From positions 22,051 through 86,050 of the IMG/VR virus record IMGVR_UViG_3300008625_000007: 64,000 nucleotides of DNA. One strand, given 5' to 3'. The notes beneath the pieces are model-generated. The model saw nothing but the letters and a program-made list of their open reading frames with translations. It had not been told where the DNA came from and did no database searches. Every line of letters starts with the position of its first letter. The first letter of the stretch is position 1. Both the position numbers and the translations under genes were made by a program. The stretch comes from a virus. This document shows, one piece after another, positions 32,114 through 40,487 of this stretch.

Positions 32114-32446
32114 CTAAAACGCGACCGATTCGCCGCAGCCACAGGTTCTGGTTACAAGCGGGTTATTTAATTTTATTCCAGACTTAAACGGTGTTTCTTC
32201 GTAATCAATTTCCGTCCCGTTCAAAAACAGATAAGACTTTTTGTCAATGCAAATCTTCACTGAATCGAAATCAAGCACCTTATCATGTTCGTCAGGCTCT
32301 GTAACGAAATCAAATGAATAAGAATAGCCAGAACAACCACCCCCGCGGAGGCCGATCTTTAAATAAGCTTCTTCAACCGTCATTTGATTTCTTACAATCA
32401 ATGATGAAATTCGATCAATCGCAAAATCTGTCATCGTAATTGCCAT
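32114..32446 (-). CDS. A-type iron-sulfur carrier (IscA/ErpA family)
   Basis: A 110-residue HesB/IscA-family protein. The three cysteines that hold iron-sulfur clusters are all present: Cys38 (GLRGGGCSGYSYSF) and Cys102 and Cys104 (TRTCGCGESVAF). Length and fold pattern are standard. It would receive clusters from a scaffold and deliver them to apo-proteins. It lies immediately after Nfu and IscU genes, making a three-gene cassette. Confidence 0.93.
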   Translation of the reverse strand: MAITMTDFAIDRISSLIVRNQMTVEEAYLKIGLRGGGCSGYSYSFDFVTEPDEHDKVLDFDSVKICIDKKSYLFLNGTEIDYEETPFKSGIKLNNPLVTRTCGCGESVAF

Positions 32447-32457
32447 GTTGTGTTAAC

Positions 32458-32721
32458 CTAATAGTACGGATTTATACCGGAAGTGTGATCTGTTGTATCT
32501 ATGACCTGAGTTAGCTCTGGAAATTGTTCTTTAAGTGTAGCTTCTATTTGTAATTTCAACGTTATGCTAGAAGATGCGCACCCTTGACAGCCACCACCCA
32601 TTACAACATGAAGAATCTTATCATCTTCGTTATAACCCTCTATCGAAAGATAACCACCATGCATTTCAAGAGCTGGATTTATATCGGCGGCAATAAACTC
32701 TTCTATTTCATTCCTTGTCAT
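32458..32721 (-). CDS. NifU C-terminal-domain (Nfu) iron-sulfur protein
   Basis: An 87-residue stand-alone Nfu domain. Cys45-x-x-Cys48 (MGGGCQGCASSS) binds an iron-sulfur cluster between two subunits. The N-terminal IEEFIAADINPALEMHGG matches the family. ATG 32721 is internal to a longer open frame and overlaps the IscU stop by 14 bases. It lacks the N-terminal domain of NfuA, so it acts as a small carrier. Confidence 0.9.
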   Translation of the reverse strand: MTRNEIEEFIAADINPALEMHGGYLSIEGYNEDDKILHVVMGGGCQGCASSSITLKLQIEATLKEQFPELTQVIDTTDHTSGINPYY

Positions 32722-33094
32722 ACTTGTCTCTATAGTCTTTAATCGCAGCTTTAATGGCATCTTCAGCCAATACAGAGCAGTGAATTTTAACTGGTGGTAA
32801 ACAAAGCTCTAGAGCTATTTCAGAATTCTTAATTTTATTAGCATCCTCGATGCTCTTTCCCTTTACCCACTCTGTAACCAAACTACTAGACGCTATTGCA
32901 GATCCGCAACCAAATGTTTTAAATTTTGCATCTTCAATAACACCGTTATTACTAATTTTTAATTGCAGTTTCATTACATCCCCACATTCTGGGGCGCCGA
33001 CGATTCCTGTACCCACATCGAAAGCATCTTTGTCCAGCGAACCTATGTTTCGTGGGTTGTCAAAATGATCTATAACTTTGTCTGAATACGCCAT
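32708..33094 (-). CDS. iscU: iron-sulfur cluster scaffold IscU
   Basis: A 128-residue full-length IscU. Cluster ligands are Cys37 (GAPECGDVM), Cys63 (FGCGSAIASS) and Cys106 (IHCSVLAEDA), the same numbering as the E. coli protein, with Asp39 as the release residue. LPPVK at 99-103 is the motif bound by the HscA chaperone. It therefore looks able to use host IscS and HscA/B. Only 12 bases separate it from the ribonucleotide reductase stop, so its translation probably depends on that transcript. The phage encodes no IscS in this window. Confidence 0.95.
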   Translation of the reverse strand: MAYSDKVIDHFDNPRNIGSLDKDAFDVGTGIVGAPECGDVMKLQLKISNNGVIEDAKFKTFGCGSAIASSSLVTEWVKGKSIEDANKIKNSEIALELCLPPVKIHCSVLAEDAIKAAIKDYRDKYDKE

Positions 33095-33106
33095 AACCCT
33101 AAATAT

Positions 33107-35620
33107 TCATCCACACTTCGCGGTGCCACAGGTAAGACAAGTTGCACACCCTTCCTGATACACAATGTTGCTATATTCGGGAACCTCACACTCACAATCA
33201 AGGACGCCATTGCTTACTTTTGTGCCGTCTGCGATGTACTTTTTAAGGCATCTTGCAATAACTTTTGAAAAGCAAAAAAGATCAGCGTCTCTATCCTTCA
33301 ATAATTGTTCAACCAGATACTGGGTGGGAACGCCGTGGCGTAGAGCAAGAGAAATGGTTCTAGTAAACGCTGAGTGGTTGGGGTTGTCAAAGACTTTCAC
33401 AATATCTTTTATAGCTATTTCGTTACCATTTTCGCCGAATATTAAGTCATATTTCGATGGCATAGATTTCCGAGCGCGTCTCCTTATTTTCCCGCGCTCA
33501 TATCGACGAGGAATTTCAATGTACTCAGACAATCCGCCAATGACCTCATAGGGCGTACCTTCCATGAGACCCACCATCACTGTCCATTCTTCACCCTTAA
33601 TAGTGGCTTGATGGATATCACACTCAAGTAAGATGGGACGTCTCGGGGCAGACCGCGTAATAATCCTCTCGCTATCACGAGCGGACACGTCCTCCTCCTC
33701 AGCAGCAACAAGAACGCCGGCTCGACAACCGTCTCTATAAACTGTCACTCCTTTACATCCAGATTCCCATCCTGTCATGTAAACGTTCTTAACTGTTTCA
33801 ACATCTGCATCTGCAGGTAAATTTGTAGTATTTGAAATGGCGTGGCAAACCCATTTTTGTGCGGCGGCCTGCATCTTTACTTTCGCCACCCAATCAATTT
33901 CTGCTGCTGTTGAGCCGGCGTACGGGCTCATTGCAACAAGCTTTTCATTGTCCATAGTTGTACCGCCATCGACATTGGTGGCATTCATCCACTGCCTAAA
34001 GCCATGATGATAAACTGCATATTCTTGCCACTTGTCACCGCTATCATCAATAAAATCAACTTGAGCATCCTCATCCTGGCCCGTTATCTTTTTTCTACGG
34101 GTATAATGAAGCATGTAAGCTGGCTCGATCCCAGATGTCGTTTGTGTTAACACTGAGACTGATCCGGCCGGTGCTGTTGTAGTCAGGGAAATATTTCTAC
34201 GACCGAACTGTTCATTCAACTTCTTAATCTCAGGCTTTTCTTTCCAAATTCTCTCTAGAAATGGATGACCATCTTCTTTAGCATGGTCGTGGACGGGAAA
34301 AGCACCTCGCTCTTTTGCCAAAACAGCTGACGAATAATATGAATTTACGGCGAGGCCCTTATAAATCTCTTCTGTAACCTTAATACTCTTCTTGCTTCCA
34401 TAACGATGACCAAGCATCGCTAATACATCTCCCAAGCCCGTTATACCAAGCCCGGTTCGTCGGCCCTGCTGTGCCATTGTCTTGATATTTTGCCACAAGC
34501 TTTTTTCGATTTGCTTGACTTCAGCAGACTCTGGATCACCATCAATTTTTGCAATAATTTTTTCAACTTGCTCAATTTCCAAATCAACCATATCGTCCAT
34601 CAAGCGTTGCGCTTTTTGGACAGCATTTCCAAAACCTTCAAAATCAAATTTTGACGATTTTTGCCATTTGTTTTGTACAAAGCTTGTCAAATTAATAAGC
34701 ATCAATCGACAACTGTCATACGGAGACAAGATAATTTCGCCGCATGGGTTCGTCGAAGATGAACTAAACCCTTCATCTTTATAGATGTCGGCTGGGGTCA
34801 TCTTTTTTGCAGTGTCCCAGAATAATAACCCCGGCTCAGCTGTTGCATGTGCACTCTCAATAATCTCATGCCACAATTCTGAAGCATTCACATACTCAGA
34901 AATTTCCGGCTTTTTAGAGTCTACAGGCCAACGTAAATGCACAGTTGAATTATCACGTACGGCACTCATAAACTCGTCAGAAATTCTTACAGAAATATTT
35001 GCGCCGGTCACACGAGTTAAATCTTGCTTGATCTTTATAAAATCCCTAATCTGGGGATGATGGACTGATATCGTTAACATTAAAGCACCCCGACGGCCGC
35101 CTTGAGCAACTTCCCGGCATGAGTTTGAAAAACGATCCATAAAAACCTCGATTCCATCAGTGGTTTTTGCAGCATTCGCAGTAGATAGGCCCTTCGGGCG
35201 AATTGTGCTTATATCAAACCCAACCCCTCCTCTACGCTTAGCAATTTGGACTAGTCGCTGATCTGTGGAGAGAATTCCGCCGTAACTGTCTTCTGGAGCG
35301 GGAATAACGAAACAATTAGATATAGACTGTAGCTTACAATCATTCCCGATTCCCGCCATTGGGGAACCTTGTGGGACTACCTGACTAAAACCATCCAGCA
35401 GTTCGTAAATTTCATCATATGTCAATGGGTTTTCATATTTTGATTCGATTCTATGAAATTCCGTCGCTAGTCGAGCATGCATTTGGGCTGGGGATGATTC
35501 AAGATAATTTCCGTCAGCATCCGTTAGAAGGTATTTAGTGACCACAACGTTAGCAGCTAATTCATCACCTTCAAAAAATTCTAGTGACTCTTTTATCGCA
35601 GTTTCGTAATCACATGCCAT
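33107..35620 (-). CDS. nrdJ: class II (B12-dependent) ribonucleoside-triphosphate/diphosphate reductase
   Basis: An 837-residue adenosylcobalamin-dependent reductase that makes deoxyribonucleotides without oxygen. The N-terminal region has QSISNCFVIPAPEDSYGGI (first redox Cys), KRRGGVGFDISTIRP and SSSSTNPCGEIILSPYDSC with the active-site Cys-x-Glu. The middle keeps LTTTAPAGSVSVLTQTTSG, and the extreme C-terminus ends in CATCLTCGTAKCG, the thiol-exchange tail. There is no partner NrdB, as expected of class II. ATG 35620 has AAAGGG upstream; the upstream frame start is inside the helicase gene. Confidence 0.95.
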   Translation of the reverse strand: MACDYETAIKESLEFFEGDELAANVVVTKYLLTDADGNYLESSPAQMHARLATEFHRIESKYENPLTYDEIYELLDGFSQVVPQGSPMAGIGNDCKLQSISNCFVIPAPEDSYGGILSTDQRLVQIAKRRGGVGFDISTIRPKGLSTANAAKTTDGIEVFMDRFSNSCREVAQGGRRGALMLTISVHHPQIRDFIKIKQDLTRVTGANISVRISDEFMSAVRDNSTVHLRWPVDSKKPEISEYVNASELWHEIIESAHATAEPGLLFWDTAKKMTPADIYKDEGFSSSSTNPCGEIILSPYDSCRLMLINLTSFVQNKWQKSSKFDFEGFGNAVQKAQRLMDDMVDLEIEQVEKIIAKIDGDPESAEVKQIEKSLWQNIKTMAQQGRRTGLGITGLGDVLAMLGHRYGSKKSIKVTEEIYKGLAVNSYYSSAVLAKERGAFPVHDHAKEDGHPFLERIWKEKPEIKKLNEQFGRRNISLTTTAPAGSVSVLTQTTSGIEPAYMLHYTRRKKITGQDEDAQVDFIDDSGDKWQEYAVYHHGFRQWMNATNVDGGTTMDNEKLVAMSPYAGSTAAEIDWVAKVKMQAAAQKWVCHAISNTTNLPADADVETVKNVYMTGWESGCKGVTVYRDGCRAGVLVAAEEEDVSARDSERIITRSAPRRPILLECDIHQATIKGEEWTVMVGLMEGTPYEVIGGLSEYIEIPRRYERGKIRRRARKSMPSKYDLIFGENGNEIAIKDIVKVFDNPNHSAFTRTISLALRHGVPTQYLVEQLLKDRDADLFCFSKVIARCLKKYIADGTKVSNGVLDCECEVPEYSNIVYQEGCATCLTCGTAKCG

Positions 35621-35631
35621 CGTATTACCCT

Positions 35632-37038
35632 TTACCCAATGTTGGTGATTGACTTCCATTTTTCTCTAAGCGCGCTTTTTATTTCTTTTTCATCATTTTC
35701 AACAGCTTCTGCGAGTGTTGACACATCTTCATCCAATATAGCTATCTTAGAAAGAGCCGTGTCGATGTGAATAGGAAAAACGATCCCATCTTTTCCGGCC
35801 CTATTTTTTGCGATGAATAGACGGCCTGAACCGGAGGCTTTTTCTGTTGCCTTTCTAGAGAGTGAGACAACAAAGTCGGCTACCATAGCTTTCCCGTATG
35901 CTTCTGACATGTTCTCTAGCCCAACAATGTCGGAATTCGCAGAATCCCTGTTCGCTTGTGAGGCTGTCCAGACTGGAATATTCAGTTCCATTGCAAGGTT
36001 TCTAAGCTCCTCGTAAATTAGCTTTAATTCATGACGTAGAGAATCATATGATCGTGTAGACCGCATAATGTCGGCATAATCTACGATTATTACACTTGGC
36101 TTAAAATTTCTAAGTGACAATTTCTCTATGTGGTTCTTAATCGTAACAACCGACGCTGACCCAGTTGGGTATTCTTTTATAATCAACCTACCAAGCTCAT
36201 CATTTTTCTCGTAAAAGTCTCGAACAACTTCTTTCTCATCTATCACGTTGGAAGCAGATATGTTACAAAGATTTGCGTCGTATCGCAGGCCAACAGCTTG
36301 CTCTGTCAATTCAAATGTATAGTGAAGTACATTTTTTCCGCATCGCATTGCGTTCGCACCCATTGCCACTAGCCAATGTGATTTTCCAACACCGGTATTT
36401 GCAGTAACAACGCCAATTTCTCCTCTTCCCAAGCCGCCGTTCAATATATCTTTCGAGTCTAGCTCATAAATCCCTGTTGGGCAAACACATCGATTAATCT
36501 TTTGAAATCTAGCTTCCATATCTTCAAAAAAATCATGACCTACAGTGTTTGGAAGACCAATTGACACCGCATTCTTCATTAGCGTAATTACGCTCTCGAA
36601 CTCACCTGTAGAAATCAAATTAACCGACTCTTCAAGAGCCTCTTTAAACGCTTGCCTTTTACAAAAGTCAAGAGACTTTTCTTTAACATATGCAAGATCA
36701 TTTGGGTTGGGATTTTCCTTCATTCTCACAAGGTAAGAAACAATTTGATCCCGTAGCAAGACATCACCTTCCTCATTCAGCGCATCTTTGATAATGCTTA
36801 TAAGAAGGAGCTGCGTCGGAAAACATCTGTACTCTGAAAAATACGCAAAGTACTTCTCACAAAGGTACTCAAGGTACCTGAGCTCAAAAAAATCTGGTCG
36901 CATAATCTCGACCATCTGTACTGCCCATTGTTTGTCTGATAGTAGCCCTTGCAAAATTTTCTCTTGAAAATTCTTGTTGTATTGGGAGAATTGACCCGGT
37001 TGGACCGAGTCAAGCAATGCAAAAGCTGGTGATGTCAT
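35632..37038 (-). CDS. DnaB-type replicative DNA helicase
   Basis: A 468-residue hexameric helicase of the DnaB/gp41 family. An N-terminal helical domain (1-170) precedes the RecA-like ATPase: Walker A at 213-220 (ANTGVGKS), Walker B around PSVIIVDYADIM, PVWTASQANRDS and a final LFIAKNRAGKDG with the arginine finger. It unwinds DNA 5'-3' ahead of the polymerase. ATG 37038 follows AGGA. Neither primase nor helicase loader is in this window. Confidence 0.93.
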   Translation of the reverse strand: MTSPAFALLDSVQPGQFSQYNKNFQEKILQGLLSDKQWAVQMVEIMRPDFFELRYLEYLCEKYFAYFSEYRCFPTQLLLISIIKDALNEEGDVLLRDQIVSYLVRMKENPNPNDLAYVKEKSLDFCKRQAFKEALEESVNLISTGEFESVITLMKNAVSIGLPNTVGHDFFEDMEARFQKINRCVCPTGIYELDSKDILNGGLGRGEIGVVTANTGVGKSHWLVAMGANAMRCGKNVLHYTFELTEQAVGLRYDANLCNISASNVIDEKEVVRDFYEKNDELGRLIIKEYPTGSASVVTIKNHIEKLSLRNFKPSVIIVDYADIMRSTRSYDSLRHELKLIYEELRNLAMELNIPVWTASQANRDSANSDIVGLENMSEAYGKAMVADFVVSLSRKATEKASGSGRLFIAKNRAGKDGIVFPIHIDTALSKIAILDEDVSTLAEAVENDEKEIKSALREKWKSITNIG

Positions 37039-37047
37039 AATTTTTTC

Positions 37048-37998
37048 CTAATTTAATGCTTTAAAAGTCATAAAAAGTCTATCTGTATCGAAATTTTTTA
37101 TACACAGCTGAATTAAGCAACGCATGAAACCCAATTTGTCCCTTTTCCCAGCTTGCATCGAAATAATGTCGTCTATTTTTTGAACTTGAGTGCCGGAGAG
37201 GTTTCCGCTTCCGAGGTACATGAGTTTCCAATTTTTTTTGACAATTTCTTGATCAGACACGATATTATCATAAAGCTTTAACCTCTTTTGTTCCCGCCGT
37301 TCTCGACATAAGCTAAGTATAACTTCAACACTCACAAATGAAGAAGATTTAAGCTCGGGAAAGCGCTTTGCCATGGCTTTAAACCCAGCGCCACGTACAC
37401 CTTTTAACCCATCTGAGCCGTCACCAATAAAACAACGAGCAACACAAAAATTTTCAGGATGAATACCAAATTTCTCTAAAATTACACGTGGGTCGAGCTC
37501 TGCTTTTTGACCAGGGGACCATTGTTTTACTCTGGGTGAGATCAATTGATAAAGGTCTTTATCTGTCGATACGATTACACATTTTTCATTTTTAAAATTA
37601 ACATTCACTAACCTTGCGATTATATCATCTGCTTCGCAATCGGAAACGTAAAATTGCGAAACAGGAGTATGTCGTAAGATTTTAACAAGCTTTGAAAGTT
37701 GCTCATTTCGATTTGAAACAGTGTCTGGAATATCTTCAGAATAGAACCTGTTTAATTTTTCCGGACGGCGGCCCGCTTTATAATTGGGATCGATCGCCCT
37801 GCGGCGGGGGGAGCCGCCGCCTTCCCAAACAACAATAACACGGGTTGGGTTATACCTCTCAAGCAAAAGCTGCAGGCCTTTCAAAAAACCCACAATACCC
37901 CCAACTGGATCCCCGTTTTCGCTTAGCGAAGGATTTGCTACAAAGTGTCTAAAAAAACAATTTAACCCATCGACTATTAGTATAGGTCTATCATACAT
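37048..37998 (-). CDS. 5'-3' exonuclease / FLAP-like nuclease
   Basis: A 316-residue FEN-family protein with LIVDGLNCFFRHFV, VVWEGGGSPRRRAID then AGRRPEK, CEADDIIARLV, VSTDKDLYQLI and the H3TH loop GDGSDGLKGVRGAG. It resembles the T4 RNase H/5'-nuclease that removes RNA primers. It overlaps the RecA stop by 8 bases. Compared with the partial 5'-nuclease at 1-546 it has a different arch segment, so the two are not a recent duplication. Confidence 0.92.
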   Translation of the reverse strand: MYDRPILIVDGLNCFFRHFVANPSLSENGDPVGGIVGFLKGLQLLLERYNPTRVIVVWEGGGSPRRRAIDPNYKAGRRPEKLNRFYSEDIPDTVSNRNEQLSKLVKILRHTPVSQFYVSDCEADDIIARLVNVNFKNEKCVIVSTDKDLYQLISPRVKQWSPGQKAELDPRVILEKFGIHPENFCVARCFIGDGSDGLKGVRGAGFKAMAKRFPELKSSSFVSVEVILSLCRERREQKRLKLYDNIVSDQEIVKKNWKLMYLGSGNLSGTQVQKIDDIISMQAGKRDKLGFMRCLIQLCIKNFDTDRLFMTFKALN

Positions 37999-39181
37999 CT
38001 AAATCTGGCATGTCTTCAAGGTTTAGCTCCATCACGGCAGAGCGAACCTCTTCATACGATTCAGTGTCTAGCTCGGCAGCATTGGGGTCTTCTAGTTTTC
38101 GAATCATACAAAGCTCAAGCAAAGCATCAATATACTTTCGATATTGCGGGTCTTTCCACACATCATTGAAATCCGCTTTATAAAACTTCTTTTCCACCAA
38201 AATTTCCCCGGTGGAAACGTCTGCGACTGTGAGGTTTTTCCAAGCGGATGTCCCCTTAATACAAATTTCATTTCCGTCTACAATACCTGCCCCGAATTTT
38301 CGTAATTCATCAAAAACTTGCTCATGTTCTTGAATTCCTTTCCCAAAATGAATCTCGAAATTACAAGTACGAAATGGAGCAGCGACTTTATTCTTGATTG
38401 TCTTTGCAGAAACGTGAATCCCGACAACTTCTTTATTCTTGTTTTCAATCTTTTGGCCGGCACCAAGCTTAATACGTACGGAGGAATGAAATGGAATCGC
38501 TTTTCCTCCCGGCGTAACTGTTGGATCACCATACATCACACCGATCTTAGTTCGAATCTGATTTAGAATAACAAACAAAACATTTTGATTACCGATTACA
38601 CCTGTAATTTTTCGCATCCCTTTAGAAATAGCTCTTGCCTGCAGGCCAATCGAGTTTTGGTCATAATCTCCTACCAATTCAGCCTTTGGTGACGAAGCAG
38701 CGACTGAATCCCAGACGATCGTAATCGGAACATCCTTATCCATCGCCTTTGCTTTCATAATTGTAGCCTCTGCAATCGATAATACTTCTTCAGTACAGTG
38801 AGTGTCAACATACACAAAACGCTTAGTGATATCAACACCCAGAAGACTGAGATTTTCTACAGAAGTAGCATTTTCTGTGTCGATATAAACAACAATTCCA
38901 CCCATCTCTTGGGTGGAACGAGCAATCTGAATTGCAATATGAGACTTGCCAATCGAGGGCGGTCCAAATATTTCCACAATTCGACCCTCTGGTAATCCAC
39001 CATTGGGTCTATTAGAGATAATATAATCTAATTGTTTAGAACCTGTACCGATCCAGCGTTTCACGTGTGTAGGAGATTCATCTTGTGATAAATTGTATGC
39101 AACACGAGAGCCGTGCTCCTTATTTAAAGACTTAATCAAGTCACTGGTGAAATCAACTTCTTCTTTTTTCTTTCTTGCCAT
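37991..39181 (-). CDS. RecA/UvsX recombinase
   Basis: A 396-residue strand-exchange protein. Walker A is at 73-80 (GPPSIGKS), followed by VVYIDTEN (catalytic Glu), VWDSVAASSPKAEL as Walker B, and LFVILNQIRTKIG as the DNA-binding L2/Q motif. The family resemblance is to RecA/UvsX, with an acidic C-terminal tail (LNLEDMPDLDV). ATG 39181 has GGGGATC upstream. A strong TTGAAA-17-TATAAT promoter directly precedes the gene, so it can be transcribed independently of the SSB gene, which ends at a terminator. Confidence 0.93.
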   Translation of the reverse strand: MARKKKEEVDFTSDLIKSLNKEHGSRVAYNLSQDESPTHVKRWIGTGSKQLDYIISNRPNGGLPEGRIVEIFGPPSIGKSHIAIQIARSTQEMGGIVVYIDTENATSVENLSLLGVDITKRFVYVDTHCTEEVLSIAEATIMKAKAMDKDVPITIVWDSVAASSPKAELVGDYDQNSIGLQARAISKGMRKITGVIGNQNVLFVILNQIRTKIGVMYGDPTVTPGGKAIPFHSSVRIKLGAGQKIENKNKEVVGIHVSAKTIKNKVAAPFRTCNFEIHFGKGIQEHEQVFDELRKFGAGIVDGNEICIKGTSAWKNLTVADVSTGEILVEKKFYKADFNDVWKDPQYRKYIDALLELCMIRKLEDPNAAELDTESYEEVRSAVMELNLEDMPDLDV

Positions 39182-39199
39182 TTAGATCCCCGTGAAAAG

Positions 39200-39228
39200 A
39201 TTATAAAATCAATCCAATAATTTTTCAA
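39200..39228 (-). promoter_or_regulatory. sigma70-type promoter TTGAAA-17-TATAAT for recA
   Basis: On the minus strand TTGAAA (39228-39223) is followed after 17 bases by TATAAT (39205-39200), about 19 bases before the recA start. The -35 box overlaps the U-tract of the terminator just upstream. Confidence 0.8.
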
Positions 39229-39258
39229 AAAAATGGGGACGAATTGCTTCGTCCCCAT
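39227..39258 (-). terminator. rho-independent terminator after the SSB gene
   Basis: A perfect 11-bp stem ATGGGGACGAA / TTCGTCCCCAT with a 4-base loop is followed on the minus strand by seven Ts. It lies 27 bases after the SSB stop codon and ends that transcript just before the recA promoter. Confidence 0.92.
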
Positions 39259-39284
39259 GAAAAATAGTACTTTCGTCCTATAAA

Positions 39285-40079
39285 TCAAAAATCATCTTCT
39301 TCCAAATCAGCAAACGCATCGTCCAAACTCTTAAACTTCGATGCAACCTGATCACTTGAACCGCTCTTGCTCTGATTATTGTCAAACCCGCGAGATGTAC
39401 CTGTCGACTCGGCTGCTTCAGTGTCGCCCTCATTTAGCCAATCGTTGACAATCTTAGAAAGCGCATCATAAGACTTTGCTTCGTAAAGCTCATCAAGATT
39501 AGGGAGCGCTTCCGTCCATTCCTTCATCTGCTTTGCAGATGAAGCCAGCTTAGATTGCTTTCCACGGGGACGAACTTCAGTCGTGGCATAAAGCCGACCG
39601 GGTTGCTTTGTACAAACGACCTTCACATCACGACCGTCTACTGGGTCCGTAATATCGCCATAGTCTTCATCGAGCATAACATTTAGCAATGACTGGTACA
39701 CAGTCTTTCCAAATGCCCACAGACGAACGCCACGATCTTCTTCTCCTCGAACAATCACAGGAGCGTAGTACCGAGGCTTGGGATAAAGCTTCTTGCAAAG
39801 CTCATAAGACTCTTTCGTACCTTCATCGCGCAACGTTGTGATAAGCTCTTGAATCGGGTCGGGGTTTCCGAATTGATAGGGAGCCAACAGACCCGGATTA
39901 TTTCCGATGTTATAATAGAACCATCGTTCAGAAAAGGGAAGACCGTCTTCGTTGTCAAACGCCAACATACGAACGATCGCTTCTTCTCCCTCTTGAGGTC
40001 GCCACATCGTATTGCGACGAGAATTATTGCCAGAAAGCTGGCCTAGCTTCTTGCGAAGCGCTTCAAAATCAATTGCCAT
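39285..40079 (-). CDS. single-stranded DNA-binding protein, T4 gp32-like
   Basis: A 264-residue protein with the layout of T4 gp32. A basic N-terminus (FEALRKKLGQLSGNNSRR) for cooperative binding leads to an OB-type core (FSERWFYYNIGNNPG, then RYYAPVIVRGEEDRGVRLWAFG). A Ser/Gly/Asn linker follows, then the acidic tail DDAFADLEEDDF that contacts replication partners. I choose ATG 40079 (GGAG nine bases upstream) over the earlier in-frame start. The terminator behind it and likely high expression fit a stoichiometric replication protein. The zinc site of T4 gp32 is not evident. Confidence 0.88.
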   Translation of the reverse strand: MAIDFEALRKKLGQLSGNNSRRNTMWRPQEGEEAIVRMLAFDNEDGLPFSERWFYYNIGNNPGLLAPYQFGNPDPIQELITTLRDEGTKESYELCKKLYPKPRYYAPVIVRGEEDRGVRLWAFGKTVYQSLLNVMLDEDYGDITDPVDGRDVKVVCTKQPGRLYATTEVRPRGKQSKLASSAKQMKEWTEALPNLDELYEAKSYDALSKIVNDWLNEGDTEAAESTGTSRGFDNNQSKSGSSDQVASKFKSLDDAFADLEEDDF

Positions 40080-40179
40080 TTTTTTAATCTCCAATTTTTA
40101 ATATGCAATATTCAAATTCCCACTACGGGTGTCCCTAAGGACAAGTAAAACTTAATAAACAAACTGTTAATGTTCAAAT

Positions 40180-40473
40180 TTAATTCTTATTTTTTTTAGG
40201 CTTCGTATACGGTGCTGCGCCACCGAAACCGCTAGCATTTGCTTTCCACGCGGGTTTTCTTTTCTTCCGACGACGACCTGTCGCTGGATATGATGGTCCA
40301 ACACCAAGTGGCATTGCGGGACCAGGAACGCCTCCAGCAGAGGCTTCATCATGATGTCCTTCATCGTCGTCGTCATCTCGACCATCAATGAAATCAGGCT
40401 CACCAAGAATTTCAGCATCTTCTAGAAGAAACCTAATCAGGGTTCGCAGTCTTTCTTTTTGTTCATTAGCCAT
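40180..40473 (-). CDS. small putative internal protein with L-L-E leader
   Basis: A 97-residue protein. The first 18 residues (MANEQKERLRTLIRFLLE) are the recurring basic helix plus L-x-E. They are followed by an Asp-rich run, a Gly/Pro segment and a strongly basic C-terminus (RRRKKRKP, then KPKKNKN). If cleaved at the L-x-E the mature product would be about 79 residues with a DNA-binding-like basic tail. That resembles T4 internal proteins, small basic proteins injected with DNA. Start site spacing (AAGG, 3 bases) is poor. Confidence 0.65.
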   Translation of the reverse strand: MANEQKERLRTLIRFLLEDAEILGEPDFIDGRDDDDDEGHHDEASAGGVPGPAMPLGVGPSYPATGRRRKKRKPAWKANASGFGGAAPYTKPKKNKN

Positions 40474-40487
40474 TAACCTTAATTATC

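Noticed and set aside
33107-35620. Possible intein in the ribonucleotide reductase or DNA polymerase, common insertion targets in phages
   Set aside because: Both proteins read through at usual length with no Cys-start or His-Asn-end splicing blocks seen.
40128-40147. Short hairpin TGTCC...GGACA before the SSB gene
   Set aside because: Only 5 bp of stem and followed by CCCG rather than Ts.
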